From positions 22,579,110 through 22,643,109 of the forward strand of contig JANJXV010000025.1 in NCBI GenBank assembly GCA_024803745.1: 64,000 bases of DNA, written 5' to 3'. Within the stretch, counting starts at the first letter, position 1, and every line of letters begins with the position of its first letter. Under the pieces are notes generated by a model, which saw only the letters and a list, made by a program, of their open reading frames with translations, ran no database searches and was not told where the DNA came from. Shown here in pieces: positions 61,301-62,780 of the stretch. A program made the translations under genes and the position numbers. Source of the DNA: Megascapheus bottae. Lineage: Eukaryota; Chordata; Mammalia; Rodentia; Geomyidae.

Positions 61301-62243
61301 TTAGGATGTATGAAGGGTGGCACTTTCCACTTTCCCTTTTCTCCCTGCCCCCCTTTCTCTCTTATCTTCCTCCCTCTCATGTTTGTATACGTATGTTCCC
61401 TCCTCTTGCCCCCCCCCCCCGGGTCTGTCCCTGTATATGTGTGGCTAACTGCCAGCTGCCTCTCAGTCCATTACCTGATACTACCCTGGAGTTTGGGGCC
61501 AGCAGCACAGTGCCCCCTTTGGGCCACCCTGTGCCAGGCACTTTTCCTGCCTGGGCCAGTTAAGCCCCAGTCACTGCTGCTCTCTTCCTAGGCTCAGGAG
61601 GCAGCAGGTGGTCAGCAGTACAGACCCGGAAGTGCAGAGCCAGGGGCAGGAGCTGAGCTGTAGCTGTGGAGTGGCAGTGTGAGCCCAAGCACCCACCTGG
61701 CTGCCAGGGCAGGACCAGAGGGCACTGAGCCAGATCTGGAAGGGGAGCAGAGATGGTGGGAGAAGTGTCTTGGGGGAGAACTGAAGGACTGAGGCTGTCT
61801 AACACTGTGTCTGTTTGCCAGCTATGGATGCCAGTACCTCCAGTGGCTGGTGGCGGGGAGGGGGGCAGCCAGGCTGAGTGAAGCTGTGTCCAGGGCACTG
61901 ACGTAGCCCAGGCAGCTGATGTCTGGAAGTCCTTGCCACAGTGCCTGGCCACGAGGCCCTAGAGGGCTGTTTGCCATGCCTCATTTCCCCACGGTACTTG
62001 GATTGCTTAACTGAGTGTTGTGTAAAGTGCTCTCCAGGCTTGGGCGTGGAAGCAGCTGGTGGGGTCTGGCAGGTGGGGATCTGGGGTGCTGGCGGCAGGG
62101 TGGGCCTCGGGCTGGGCTGTAGCTGTGCCCTTGCCTTGCAGGACCTGCCTTCATTCACCCAGAACGTGCACAGGCTGGTCAACGACCTGCGCTACTACCG
62201 GCTCTGCAATGACAGCCTGCCACCGGGCACCGTGAAGCTCTAG
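9756..62243 (+). CDS. XPO6: Exportin-6 (XPO6), exons 2-24, spliced
   Basis: Exportin-6 is a RanGTP-dependent karyopherin-beta that carries actin and profilin-actin from nucleus to cytoplasm and so keeps nuclear actin low. The 23 coding exons seen here join in frame. Their lengths, plus the missing ATG, sum to 3378 nt, or 1125 residues and a stop, equal to my recollection of the human protein. The order is an importin-beta N-terminal domain (about residues 31-97, exons 2-4), then alpha-solenoid HEAT-type repeats to the C terminus, with a Pro/Ser/Thr-rich linker at about 195-215 (exon 6) and an acidic stretch at about 473-481 (exon 10). No frameshift or premature stop was found. The initiator ATG is not in the window: exon 2 opens directly with the codon for residue 2 after a good acceptor. 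Intron 15 has a weak donor and intron 20 a GC donor. The gene assignment is near certain; residue-level comparison with human is from memory. Confidence 0.97.
10186..10426 (-). repeat. B1-Geo SINE
   Basis: Antisense copy after a C/T homopolymer junction (10186-10208). Geo half then B1 half ending near TAGCTAGGATTATGTGTCTG. Confidence 0.85.
10427..11232. other. XPO6 intron 2, no feature seen
   Basis: Apart from a T18 run near 11047-11064, nothing recognisable. The ORFs at 10678-10987 show no family motif. Confidence 0.5.
11233..11440 (-). repeat. IDL-Geo SINE
   Basis: Antisense full-length copy with 21-base poly-T and a GCTAG junction at its start; ends CCAAACTCCCAGCC. TACTTTTTTTTT recurs on both sides as a likely target duplication. 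Confidence 0.92.
11441..11826. other. XPO6 intron 2, no feature seen
   Basis: No exon or repeat recognised. Confidence 0.5.
11827..12046 (+). repeat. B1-Geo SINE
   Basis: Sense copy ending about 85 bases before exon 3. B1-like half (GCCTGTAATCCTAGCTACTG), then Geo half (CAGGGACAGTGCCAAGG) and an A-rich tail. Confidence 0.88.
12131..12243 (+). CDS. XPO6: XPO6 exon 3 (residues 32-69)
   Basis: Acceptor TTTTACAG, donor GTAAGT. The exon completes the Glu-32 codon and continues ELLNNFAQQVGAWRFCLYFL through the importin-beta N-terminal domain. As I recall, human has Ile where this copy has Val in QQVGAW. 113 nt, phase 1 to 0. Confidence 0.96.
12244..12649. other. XPO6 intron 3, no feature seen
   Basis: Sequence after exon 3 without recognisable features. 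Confidence 0.5.
12650..12955 (-). repeat. Old B1-Geo SINE followed by a B1-like fragment
   Basis: A diverged antisense B1-Geo (to about 12843) is followed by a second B1-like piece (GAGCTGGCCTGCAACTGTGA, GGGATTATAGGCC). Confidence 0.6.
12962..13016. repeat. (GCGTGC)/(TG)n microsatellite
   Basis: CGTG-type repeats pass into a TG run, followed by a short GACAGA repeat to about 13030. Confidence 0.93.
13187..13384 (+). CDS. XPO6: XPO6 exon 4 (residues 70-135)
   Basis: Acceptor TTTTACAG, donor GTAAGG. It encodes NLINKMWLGVPSQDK to HDFFTNILQ, covering the end of the importin-beta N-terminal domain and the first helices of the solenoid. 198 nt, symmetric phase 0-0. IRGCLPK here is IRSCLPK in human as I recall it. 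Confidence 0.96.
13385..13900. other. XPO6 intron 4, no feature seen
   Basis: No exon or repeat recognised. Confidence 0.5.
13901..14058 (+). repeat. B1-Geo SINE, interrupted
   Basis: Sense copy that breaks off in the Geo half at CTCAAGTGGTAGAGTGC, where the next, opposite SINE begins. Confidence 0.75.
14059..14513 (-). repeat. Two antisense B1-Geo SINEs in series
   Basis: First copy at 14059-14312 with poly-T head, second at 14320-14513. Both have Geo half then B1 half (GTAGCTAGGATTATAGGTGT is identical in each). Confidence 0.85.
14700..14791. repeat. (TG)n/(GCGTG)n microsatellite
   Basis: Long TG run with GCGTGCGTG interruptions in its second half; alternating purine-pyrimidine with CG steps. 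Confidence 0.95.
14792..15187. other. XPO6 intron 4, 3' part
   Basis: Nothing firm. A possible SINE scrap (ACTGGAGTTTGAACTCAAGG) lies at about 14949. Confidence 0.4.
15188..15347 (+). CDS. XPO6: XPO6 exon 5 (residues 136-188)
   Basis: Acceptor CTGGCAG, donor GTGAGC. It encodes LIQTPLTTPLGLIMLKTTSE to LLDQVQTVLGLLT. The opening differs slightly from the human LIQSPVTTPLG I recall. 160 nt, phase 0 to 1. Confidence 0.96.
15613..15831 (-). repeat. B1-Geo SINE
   Basis: Antisense copy with TTAATTGGCGATAAGAGTCT in the middle and TAGGATTATAGGCGTGAGCC near the end. Confidence 0.87.
16010..16237 (-). repeat. B1-Geo SINE, broken in the middle
   Basis: A Geo-like piece (16010-16075) and a B1 piece (16158-16237) are separated by about 80 bases of A-rich and unrelated sequence. 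Confidence 0.6.
16238..17306. other. XPO6 intron 5, no feature seen
   Basis: About 1.1 kb of purine-rich (G/A) sequence on the + strand without recognised repeats. The 114-codon ORF at 16281-16625 has no motif and lacks conservation evidence. Confidence 0.5.
17307..17342. repeat. (GT)n microsatellite
   Basis: About 18 GT units. Confidence 0.96.
17395..17562 (-). repeat. Old B1-Geo SINE
   Basis: Diverged antisense copy recognised from TCTGTCTGGGCTGCCTTTGA and the order of its parts. It ends about 90 bases before exon 6. Confidence 0.6.
17652..17729 (+). CDS. XPO6: XPO6 exon 6, Pro/Ser/Thr linker (residues 189-214)
   Basis: Acceptor CTTGGTAG, donor GTATGG, which is weaker than the others. 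It encodes GILETVWDKHSV followed by a linker with PPPSPTSGES, likely a disordered and phosphorylatable loop between solenoid helices. 78 nt, symmetric phase 1-1, so skipping would remove 26 residues in frame. Confidence 0.95.
18037..18227 (-). repeat. IDL-Geo SINE
   Basis: Antisense copy with a small deletion in the Geo half (AGGTTAGCACTTGAGCC). Poly-T then CCAG at its start. Confidence 0.88.
18378..18579 (-). repeat. IDL-Geo SINE with 14-bp target duplication
   Basis: Antisense copy. TCATTTCTCTTTTA is repeated exactly at 18364-18377 and 18580-18593. Its poly-T/GCCAG start and internal GTATGT make it the best candidate for exonization (see findings). Confidence 0.93.
18594..19238. other. XPO6 intron 6, no feature seen
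   Basis: No exon or repeat recognised. Confidence 0.5.
19239..19379. repeat. Compound tetranucleotide repeat (TCTA)n(TTTC)n(TTTA)n
   Basis: Three tetranucleotide runs in series, about 35, 50 and 50 bases, abutting a B1-Geo SINE. Confidence 0.96.
19380..19593 (-). repeat. B1-Geo SINE
   Basis: Antisense copy. The (TTTA)n run lies where its A-rich tail would be, so the microsatellite probably grew from the tail. Confidence 0.8.
19607..19811 (-). repeat. IDL-Geo SINE
   Basis: Antisense full-length copy with 20-base poly-T tail; ends ACTCCTGGCC. Confidence 0.92.
19824..20074 (-). repeat. B1-Geo SINE
   Basis: Antisense copy with a duplicated CATAGACTTGTGGACTT region. It is the third of three head-to-tail SINEs between 19380 and 20074. 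Confidence 0.87.
20242..20493 (-). repeat. B1-Geo SINE
   Basis: Antisense copy with the expected Geo and B1 blocks (TTTATTGGAGATAAGTGTCT, GATTACAGGCATGAGCCACC). Confidence 0.85.
20494..22219. other. XPO6 intron 6, SINE-poor stretch
   Basis: About 1.7 kb with no recognised repeat or exon. The ORFs here show no family motif. Confidence 0.5.
22235..22432 (-). repeat. IDL-Geo SINE with 15-bp target duplication
   Basis: Antisense full-length copy. GAGTGATAGGATTTT is repeated exactly at 22220-22234 and 22433-22447. Confidence 0.95.
22533..22612 (-). repeat. SINE fragment of ID type
   Basis: GTCAGTCCTGAGGTTTGAAC and TGCTAGGGAGGTAATCTACC resemble a degraded ID or IDL piece. Confidence 0.4.
22635..22854 (-). 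repeat. B1-Geo SINE with (TTTTG)n tail
   Basis: Antisense copy with a deletion in its B1 half (GGGCTGGCAAGGATAATAGG). The TTTTG run at about 22637-22661 is its expanded tail. Confidence 0.85.
22860..23080 (-). repeat. B1-like fragments
   Basis: Two diverged antisense B1-type pieces (22860-22972, 22975-23080), seen from TAGCTGGGATGACAGGTGCA and TCAGCCTCCCAAATAG. Confidence 0.5.
23081..23823. other. XPO6 intron 6, 3' part
   Basis: Only an A-run at 23515-23528 and a TG/CA patch at about 23578-23616; a scrap of ID-like sequence may lie at 23617-23690. Confidence 0.45.
23824..24277 (+). CDS. XPO6: XPO6 exon 7, largest exon (residues 215-365)
   Basis: Acceptor AAATTTCTAG, donor GTAATG. It encodes GDLLSNLLQSPSSAK through IFHFARFGCDVRARKM and ends in VKSRLEELDE. 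At 454 nt it is by far the longest coding exon and covers several HEAT-like helices. Phase 1 to 2. Confidence 0.97.
24278..25145. other. XPO6 intron 7, 5' part
   Basis: No exon or repeat recognised; minus-strand ORFs show no motif. Confidence 0.5.
25146..25337 (-). repeat. IDL-Geo SINE
   Basis: Antisense copy with GCCAG junction at 25159; the IDL half has small deletions (ACTGAGGAATCCGGGGC). Confidence 0.9.
25370..25583 (-). repeat. B1-Geo SINE
   Basis: Antisense copy with a shortened middle (CATTTTGAGATAAGTCTCAC). Confidence 0.83.
25713..25804 (-). repeat. B1-Geo SINE, B1 half only
   Basis: Antisense fragment from CTTGGACTTTCCTGCCTGGC to GTGAGCCACCAGCGCCCTGC. Confidence 0.7.
25805..26340. 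other. XPO6 intron 7, no feature seen
   Basis: No exon or repeat recognised. Confidence 0.5.
26341..26550 (-). repeat. IDL-Geo SINE behind a C17 run
   Basis: Antisense, somewhat diverged copy (26358-26550). A 17-base C homopolymer precedes its T-rich start. Confidence 0.83.
26586..26655 (-). repeat. ID monomer
   Basis: Antisense ID-type sequence (GCTAGAGATCGAACCCATGG, ATGCTAGGTACATGTTCTAG) with no Geo half. Confidence 0.65.
26909..27130 (+). repeat. B1-Geo SINE
   Basis: Sense copy: CATGCCTGTAATACTAGCTG, then the Geo half with CTCAAGTGGTAGATTGTTAG. Confidence 0.85.
27345..27572 (-). repeat. B1-Geo SINE
   Basis: Antisense copy with an ATTT-rich tail at its start. Confidence 0.87.
27690..27927 (-). 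repeat. B1-Geo SINE
   Basis: Antisense copy. A T-run (27787-27800) interrupts the joint between halves. Confidence 0.83.
27928..28806. other. XPO6 intron 7, 3' part
   Basis: Apart from a C14 run at 28269-28282, no recognised feature. Confidence 0.5.
28807..28933 (+). CDS. XPO6: XPO6 exon 8 (residues 366-408)
   Basis: Acceptor CATTTAG, donor GTAAAG. It encodes YIEKFTDFLRLFVSVHLRR and ends in LLFKYTFHQ. 127 nt, phase 2 to 0. Confidence 0.96.
29058..29271 (-). repeat. B1-Geo SINE
   Basis: Antisense copy, shortened near its end (CCTTGTTACAGGCAAGAGCC); directly abuts the next SINE. Confidence 0.83.
29272..29478 (-). repeat. IDL-Geo SINE
   Basis: Antisense full-length copy with 23-base poly-T; it has sat down at the B1 end of the preceding SINE. 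Confidence 0.9.
29641..29847 (-). repeat. IDL-Geo SINE with 12-bp target duplication
   Basis: Antisense copy. CTAACCATTTAT is repeated at 29629-29640 and 29848-29859. Confidence 0.92.
29860..30417. other. XPO6 intron 8, 3' part
   Basis: No exon or repeat recognised. Confidence 0.5.
30418..30527 (+). CDS. XPO6: XPO6 exon 9 (residues 409-444)
   Basis: Acceptor AACCATAG, donor GTAAAC. It encodes PTHEGYFSCLDIWTLFLDYL to KEAVLNR. 110 nt, phase 0 to 2; the Arg codon is split across intron 9. Confidence 0.96.
30769..30930 (-). repeat. TG/TATG repeat and Geo-half SINE fragment
   Basis: A TATG/TG run (30769-30803) precedes an antisense Geo half (about 30833-30929) that stops before any B1 half. Confidence 0.75.
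30938..31448 (-). repeat. B1-Geo SINE split by an IDL-Geo insertion
   Basis: The antisense host runs 30961-31158, breaks at CAGATCTCAGCC and resumes at about 31385 (AGATCTTAGCC) to 31448. The break holds the complete IDL-Geo listed next, so the B1-Geo is older. Confidence 0.9.
31159..31384 (-). repeat. IDL-Geo SINE nested in a B1-Geo
   Basis: Antisense full-length copy with T/A-rich tail 31159-31200. The host's AGATCT-AGCCT is repeated on both sides as target duplication. Confidence 0.92.
31592..31818 (+). repeat. IDL-Geo SINE with intact B box
   Basis: Sense copy with a long A-rich tail. Its left half keeps GGTTCGATTCC, a perfect RNA polymerase III B box. AAAAGAGATGG is repeated at 31581-31591 and 31819-31829. 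Confidence 0.95.
31836..32062 (+). repeat. B1-Geo SINE
   Basis: Sense copy (GGTGGCTCATGCCTGTAATC to TCAAGTCCATGACTGACAGG) just after the preceding SINE. Confidence 0.88.
32219..32400 (-). repeat. IDL-Geo SINE
   Basis: Antisense copy with small deletions in both halves; preceded by an AT-rich TATATA patch (32180-32204). Confidence 0.87.
32489..32735 (-). repeat. B1-Geo SINE
   Basis: Antisense copy with a T-run inside the Geo half; ends GTGTGAAGCACTGACACCTG. Confidence 0.83.
33405..33790. repeat. Possible old interspersed repeat, family unresolved
   Basis: The run of phrases such as GGAGGTTTCAGGCCATGG, GAGGCAGAGCATCATAG and GGCCCTGCCTCCTAATAACC resembles an old mammalian dispersed repeat I cannot name. 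Flanks 32736-33404 and 33791-34962 show nothing clear. Confidence 0.35.
33791..34962. other. XPO6 intron 9, no feature seen
   Basis: No exon or repeat recognised; the ORFs at 34567-34911 (both strands) lack motifs. Confidence 0.45.
34963..35131 (-). repeat. IDL-Geo SINE
   Basis: Antisense copy missing part of its Geo start (GAAAGTCCTGGGCCTAAGAA). Confidence 0.87.
35132..36261. other. XPO6 intron 9, no feature seen
   Basis: About 1.1 kb without recognised repeats or exons. Confidence 0.5.
36278..36481 (-). repeat. IDL-Geo SINE with 16-bp target duplication
   Basis: Antisense copy, Geo half shortened (GAGCCCTGTCAAGGC). AACATAGGGGATTTTT is repeated exactly at 36262-36277 and 36482-36497. Confidence 0.94.
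36565..36770 (+). repeat. Old B1-ID dimer (B1-dID-like)
   Basis: A B1-like part (GAGGCAGGAGGATAGACAG, AAGGCCAGTCTTGG) is followed by an ID-like part (TGTTGGCTCAAGCATAGAAC, GAGCCCTGGGTTCAATTTCC). Its right half is ID, not Geo. Similar dimers are known as B1-dID in other squirrel- and dormouse-related rodents. Confidence 0.65.
36900..37102 (-). repeat. B1-Geo SINE
   Basis: Diverged antisense copy; TAGTTGGAGATGAATTTTAT and ACACCTGAGTAGCTAGGAAT are recognisable. Confidence 0.75.
37324..37432 (+). CDS. XPO6: XPO6 exon 10 (residues 445-481)
   Basis: Acceptor TTCACACAG, donor GTAAGC. It encodes YEDALILLLTEVLNRIQF and ends with the acidic run EELDDETLDDD. 109 nt, phase 2 to 0. Confidence 0.96.
37433..38282. 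other. XPO6 intron 10
   Basis: An 850-base intron with no recognised repeat, which is rare for this gene. Confidence 0.6.
38280..38288 (+). promoter_or_regulatory. XPO6: Tandem CAG acceptor at XPO6 exon 11
   Basis: Three consecutive CAG triplets follow the pyrimidine tract. Use of the second or third as acceptor would drop one or two Gln residues without changing frame. Confidence 0.6.
38283..38375 (+). CDS. XPO6: XPO6 exon 11 (residues 482-512)
   Basis: The acceptor is the first CAG of a CAG-CAG-CAG run and the donor is GTAATT. It encodes QQTEWQRYLRQSLEVVAK to HAFSTL. 93 nt, symmetric phase 0-0. The start is set by matching the known QQTEW; the tandem acceptor could also remove one or two Gln residues. 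Confidence 0.94.
38376..38852. other. XPO6 intron 11, 5' part
   Basis: Perhaps an ID-like scrap at 38500-38570 (GATGGACTCCAGGGCCTCAT); otherwise nothing. Confidence 0.4.
38853..39306 (-). repeat. B1-Geo SINE split by an IDL-Geo and a TG repeat
   Basis: The Geo half lies at 38853-38955. A TG/TATG run (38953-39008) and a full antisense IDL-Geo (39011-39194) follow, then the B1 half at 39200-39306. A second case of a younger IDL-Geo inside an older B1-Geo. Confidence 0.87.
39011..39194 (-). repeat. IDL-Geo SINE nested in a B1-Geo
   Basis: Antisense copy, GCCAG start and CCAAACTCCC-type end altered to TAAACTCCCAGTCC. The TG/TATG run occupies the place of its poly-T tail. Confidence 0.9.
39931..40154 (+). 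repeat. IDL-Geo SINE with 12-bp target duplication
   Basis: Sense copy with A-rich tail holding AAAC units. AAAAACTGTTAA is repeated at 39919-39930 and 40155-40166. It ends about 40 bases before exon 12. Its B box is altered (GGATCAACTCC). Confidence 0.94.
40204..40273 (+). CDS. XPO6: XPO6 exon 12 (residues 513-535)
   Basis: Acceptor GTTTTCAG, donor GTAAAT. It encodes FPVLQDNLEVYLGLQQFVVT. 70 nt, the shortest coding exon in the window. Phase 0 to 1. Confidence 0.95.
40274..41544. other. XPO6 intron 12, 5' part
   Basis: About 1.3 kb without recognised repeats; ORFs at 40538-41302 carry no motif. Confidence 0.5.
41545..41665 (-). repeat. B1-type SINE fragment
   Basis: Antisense B1 half: GACTGGCCTTGAACCATGAT, TCAGATCTCAGCTTCCTGAG, GATTATAGGCATGAG. 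Confidence 0.7.
42215..42358 (+). repeat. CTG then (CTC)n/(CCCCTCCT)n pyrimidine tract
   Basis: About 130 bases of C and T on the coding strand after a short CTG run. Poly-Pro, poly-Leu and poly-Gly ORFs here are artefacts. Confidence 0.95.
42362..42436 (-). repeat. ID monomer
   Basis: Antisense ID-type sequence (GTGCTGGGGATTGAACCCAA, GGTAGGCAAGCACTCTTGAG). The pyrimidine tract sits in the position of its A-rich tail. Confidence 0.75.
42437..44222. other. XPO6 intron 12, 3' part
   Basis: About 1.8 kb with a short CA/CCCCC patch (43319-43341) and a T-run (43729-43743) but no recognised repeat family or exon. Confidence 0.5.
44223..44382 (+). CDS. XPO6: XPO6 exon 13 (residues 536-588)
   Basis: Acceptor TGTTCCAG, donor GTAGGT. 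It encodes GHRLNITAENDCRRLHCSL to FAARFNDALTVVE. 160 nt, phase 1 to 2. Confidence 0.96.
44383..45130. other. XPO6 intron 13, 5' part
   Basis: No exon or repeat recognised. Confidence 0.5.
45145..45262 (-). mobile_element. LINE-like 3' end, second copy of the 8592 element
   Basis: ATTGTAATTA-TAGAAGGGTTA and CCAGATAGAAGGTGCATTA match 8592-8689 closely and then extend about 30 bases further. It lies directly next to an IDL-Geo. Confidence 0.6.
45263..45466 (-). repeat. IDL-Geo SINE
   Basis: Antisense full-length copy, GCCAG at 45284-45288, ending CCAACTCCTGGCC. Confidence 0.92.
45467..45989. other. XPO6 intron 13, no feature seen
   Basis: No exon or repeat recognised. Confidence 0.5.
45990..46330 (+). 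repeat. Possible old L1 3' fragment
   Basis: TCATTAAGTATTCTTCTAAG, TATATTCCATTATATCCATT and TTATTTTCTTGGGATAAAAT, in this order, recall old mammalian L1 3' ends. It ends close to exon 14. Confidence 0.4.
46347..46439 (+). CDS. XPO6: XPO6 exon 14 (residues 589-619)
   Basis: Acceptor TTTGCCAACAG, donor GTGAGT. It encodes RLVKVTLYGSQIKLYNIE to KPDLID. 93 nt, phase 2 to 2. Confidence 0.95.
46440..47245. other. XPO6 intron 14
   Basis: An 806-base intron without recognised repeats. Confidence 0.55.
47246..47390 (+). CDS. XPO6: XPO6 exon 15 with weak donor (residues 620-668)
   Basis: Acceptor CTTTTCACAG. It encodes VHAQSLAALQAYSHWLAQYC to DAITPLINNK. The only donor that joins in frame to exon 16 is AAG|GTCTTG, which matches U1 poorly at intron positions +3 to +6. 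Readthrough adds VLRQ and then TGA. 145 nt, phase 2 to 0. Confidence 0.93.
47580..47960 (+). repeat. Possible old L1 3' fragment
   Basis: CAAGTGGAGTTCCCAGTAAA and AAGTTGTCCTCCAAAAAGAC occur in the order seen in old mammalian L1 3' regions. Weak call. Confidence 0.4.
48255..48530 (+). repeat. Polypyrimidine satellite, CTCTCC/CTCTCCC types
   Basis: About 275 bases almost only C and T on the coding strand, in intron 15, ending in CTTT units. Confidence 0.97.
48533..48755 (-). repeat. B1-Geo SINE
   Basis: Antisense copy. The pyrimidine satellite sits at its tail end and probably expanded from it. Confidence 0.82.
48851..49034 (+). repeat. IDL-Geo SINE with intact B box
   Basis: Sense copy. GGTTCGATTCC is a perfect B box. 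AAAAAGTTTTCTTG is repeated at 48837-48850 and 49035-49048. One of the two best preserved sense copies. Confidence 0.95.
49052..49122 (+). repeat. ID-like fragment
   Basis: GATATGGCTCAAAGGTACGG and AAGCCCTGGGTTTAATCCCT fit a diverged ID monomer. Confidence 0.55.
49295..49520 (+). repeat. Old B1-Geo SINE
   Basis: Sense, diverged: TTAGGAGGCTGAGACCTGGA, AAGCCAGCCTGTGCAGAATA, then CTCAAGTGGTGGAGCATCAC. Confidence 0.7.
49521..49881. other. XPO6 intron 15, 3' end
   Basis: No repeat recognised. Confidence 0.5.
49882..50028 (+). CDS. XPO6: XPO6 exon 16 (residues 669-717)
   Basis: Acceptor TGTTTCTAG, donor GTGAGA. It encodes VQDKLLLSACHLLVSLATT to DASAQRLADK. 147 nt, symmetric phase 0-0. Human, from memory, has LRLVDK where this has QRLADK. 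Confidence 0.96.
50029..50790. other. XPO6 intron 16
   Basis: A 762-base intron without recognised repeats. Confidence 0.6.
50791..50980 (+). CDS. XPO6: XPO6 exon 17 (residues 718-780)
   Basis: Acceptor TCTCTCCTAG, donor GTAAGT. It encodes AQVLVCRALSNILLLPWPN to RKMPLDD. 190 nt, phase 0 to 1. Confidence 0.96.
50981..51390. other. XPO6 intron 17, 5' end
   Basis: No repeat recognised. Confidence 0.5.
51401..51586 (-). repeat. IDL-Geo SINE with 10-bp target duplication
   Basis: Antisense copy whose junction reads TTTTGGGGGGGAGGGGCTTG in place of the usual GCCAG. AAGTTCATTT lies at 51391-51400 and 51587-51596. Confidence 0.92.
51784..51854 (-). repeat. IDL half only
   Basis: Antisense fragment from AGGAATCAAACCCTGGTCTT to CCAAACCTCCAGCC with no Geo half or tail. 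Confidence 0.85.
51855..54635. other. XPO6 intron 17, SINE-free stretch
   Basis: About 2.8 kb with no recognised SINE, the longest such stretch in the gene. No exon with splice sites was recognised. There is a purine-rich patch at about 54475-54530. Confidence 0.5.
54636..54791 (+). CDS. XPO6: XPO6 exon 18 (residues 781-832)
   Basis: Acceptor TGATTTGCAG, donor GTAGGA. It encodes TKVIIHQTLSVLEDIVENIS to LFPAFIHQS. 156 nt, symmetric phase 1-1. Confidence 0.96.
54792..55771. other. XPO6 intron 18
   Basis: A 980-base intron without recognised repeats or exons. Confidence 0.55.
55772..55886 (+). CDS. XPO6: XPO6 exon 19 (residues 833-870)
   Basis: Acceptor CCTTTTCTCAG, donor GTAACC. It encodes DVTDEMLSFFLTLFRGLRV to IQTFLNMFT. 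115 nt, phase 1 to 2. The following intron is only 164 nt. Confidence 0.96.
56051..56222 (+). CDS. XPO6: XPO6 exon 20 with GC donor (residues 871-928)
   Basis: Acceptor TCTTTTCCACAG. It encodes REQLAESILHEGSTGCRVVE to MEQVYPIIAE. Joining in frame to exon 21 (RPSPDV) needs the exon to end at GAG before GCAGGT, which is a GC-AG intron. The GT four bases further on would shift the frame. 172 nt, phase 2 to 0. Confidence 0.93.
56589..56795 (-). repeat. IDL-Geo SINE with 11-bp target duplication
   Basis: Antisense copy with a TTTG-type tail. AGGGCAAGTTT is repeated at 56578-56588 and 56796-56806. It lies in the GC-AG intron. Confidence 0.94.
56807..57740. other. XPO6 intron 20, middle
   Basis: No repeat recognised. 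Minus-strand ORFs of 140 and 154 codons at 57355-57835 overlap in two frames and show no motif, so I do not call them. Confidence 0.5.
57741..57940 (+). repeat. Old B1-ID dimer (B1-dID-like)
   Basis: B1 part (CCATGCCTGTGATCCCAGCA, CTTGGGAGGTGGAG) then an ID-like part (GGCTTGCTTGGTTCAGTCCC). It ends 27 bases before exon 21, in the branch-point region. Confidence 0.6.
57967..58128 (+). CDS. XPO6: XPO6 exon 21 (residues 929-982)
   Basis: Acceptor TATCTCCTCAG, donor GTGAAG. It encodes RPSPDVKAELFELLFRTLHH to PQFSAIMQ. 162 nt, symmetric phase 0-0. Confidence 0.96.
58129..58540. other. XPO6 intron 21, 5' part
   Basis: A scrap of B1-like sequence may lie at 58343-58385 (GTGTAATCTCAGCACTCAGG); a purine patch is at 58411-58455. 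Otherwise nothing. Confidence 0.45.
58545..58925 (+). repeat. L1 fragment, old 3' region
   Basis: TTTCAAACTGGAAACAACCC, CAGGTGAATGGACTCATCGG and GCATACAATAGACCACTATT, in order, match the common mammalian L1 motif set (CTGGAAACAACCC, then GGTGAATGGAT, then CATACAATGGAATACTATTC). Old and diverged. Confidence 0.65.
58926..59493. other. XPO6 intron 21, 3' part
   Basis: No repeat or exon recognised. Confidence 0.5.
59494..59592 (+). CDS. XPO6: XPO6 exon 22 (residues 983-1015)
   Basis: Acceptor CTTATTTCTCAG, donor GTAATC. It encodes AFGQSFLQPDIHLFKQNLFY to QKLYHK. 99 nt, symmetric phase 0-0. The next intron is 173 nt. Confidence 0.96.
59766..59996 (+). CDS. XPO6: XPO6 exon 23 (residues 1016-1092)
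   Basis: Acceptor CTCCCTGCAG, donor GTGAGG. It encodes KIFRTTMLFQFVNVLLQVLV to LGRNFKMDR. 231 nt, symmetric phase 0-0. Confidence 0.96.
59997..61050. other. XPO6 intron 23, 5' part
   Basis: GC-rich intron sequence without recognised repeats; overlapping ORFs on both strands reflect base composition. Confidence 0.5.
61053..61257 (-). repeat. IDL-Geo SINE with poly-C edge
   Basis: Antisense copy (61060-61246) followed by a C14 run. AGAGCCACT occurs on both sides (about 61044-61052 and 61260-61268). Confidence 0.88.
61269..62141. other. XPO6 intron 23, 3' part
   Basis: GC-rich, with a C-run at about 61410-61420. No repeat family or exon recognised. Confidence 0.5.
62142..62243 (+). CDS. XPO6: XPO6 exon 24, C terminus and stop (residues 1093-1125)
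   Basis: Acceptor TTGCCTTGCAG. It encodes DLPSFTQNVHRLVNDLRYYR and ends in PPGTVKL with TAG at 62241-62243. The C-terminal residues match the exportin-6 end I recall. Confidence 0.97.
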   Translation, partial: DLPSFTQNVHRLVNDLRYYRLCNDSLPPGTVKL

Positions 62244-62780
62244 GCTTACCCGCGCTGCCCGCCACACCACACCCACCCCAGCACGGAGCCCCAGACAAGT
62301 CTCGCCACTCCTTGGAGTCTGTGCCCTGAGCAGTGCGGCCAGCCTCCACCCTCCTGCCGCCAGCAGAGCTGGTTCACCTCCATGTTAGCACTGGTGGAGC
62401 CCTGGGGTGTTTGGAGCAGGCCGAGGTCTACGTGCCAAGGGCCCAGGCGGCACCAGGAGACCCCGTGGATAGTCCGTGCAGATCATGTGCATATCAGTCA
62501 TGGGGCAAAACCGCCAAGGACAGCTTGTGACAGTGCCACCTTCTCACCATTCCACCTCTGCCGTCCCGCCTCGGCCCAGCCAGCCGAGGAGAGACAGACA
62601 GACAGACCAGAATGAACTGTCTCTGTCGAGCCTCCCACCCCTCCAAATGCCTTGAAGCCTCTGCTCTGCCAGAGACTCACAAAGACTCGTGTTTTGTTGT
62701 TGTTGTTTTCTCATCATTCCATTGTGATACTAAGAAACTAAGAGGCCTAATGGAAAAATAAAGTGCTTATGTTGTTATAG
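62244..62780 (+). other. XPO6: XPO6 3' UTR
   Basis: This is sequence after the stop codon to the expected cleavage site some 15-25 bases past the AATAAA. It is GC-rich at first and contains a short TTG-repeat tract at about 62696-62707. The exact cleavage position is inferred. Confidence 0.8.
62757..62762 (+). promoter_or_regulatory. Polyadenylation signal AATAAA
   Basis: A canonical AATAAA lies about 515 bases past the XPO6 stop. A TG-rich stretch (about 62788-62808) follows at the distance expected of a downstream element. Confidence 0.85.
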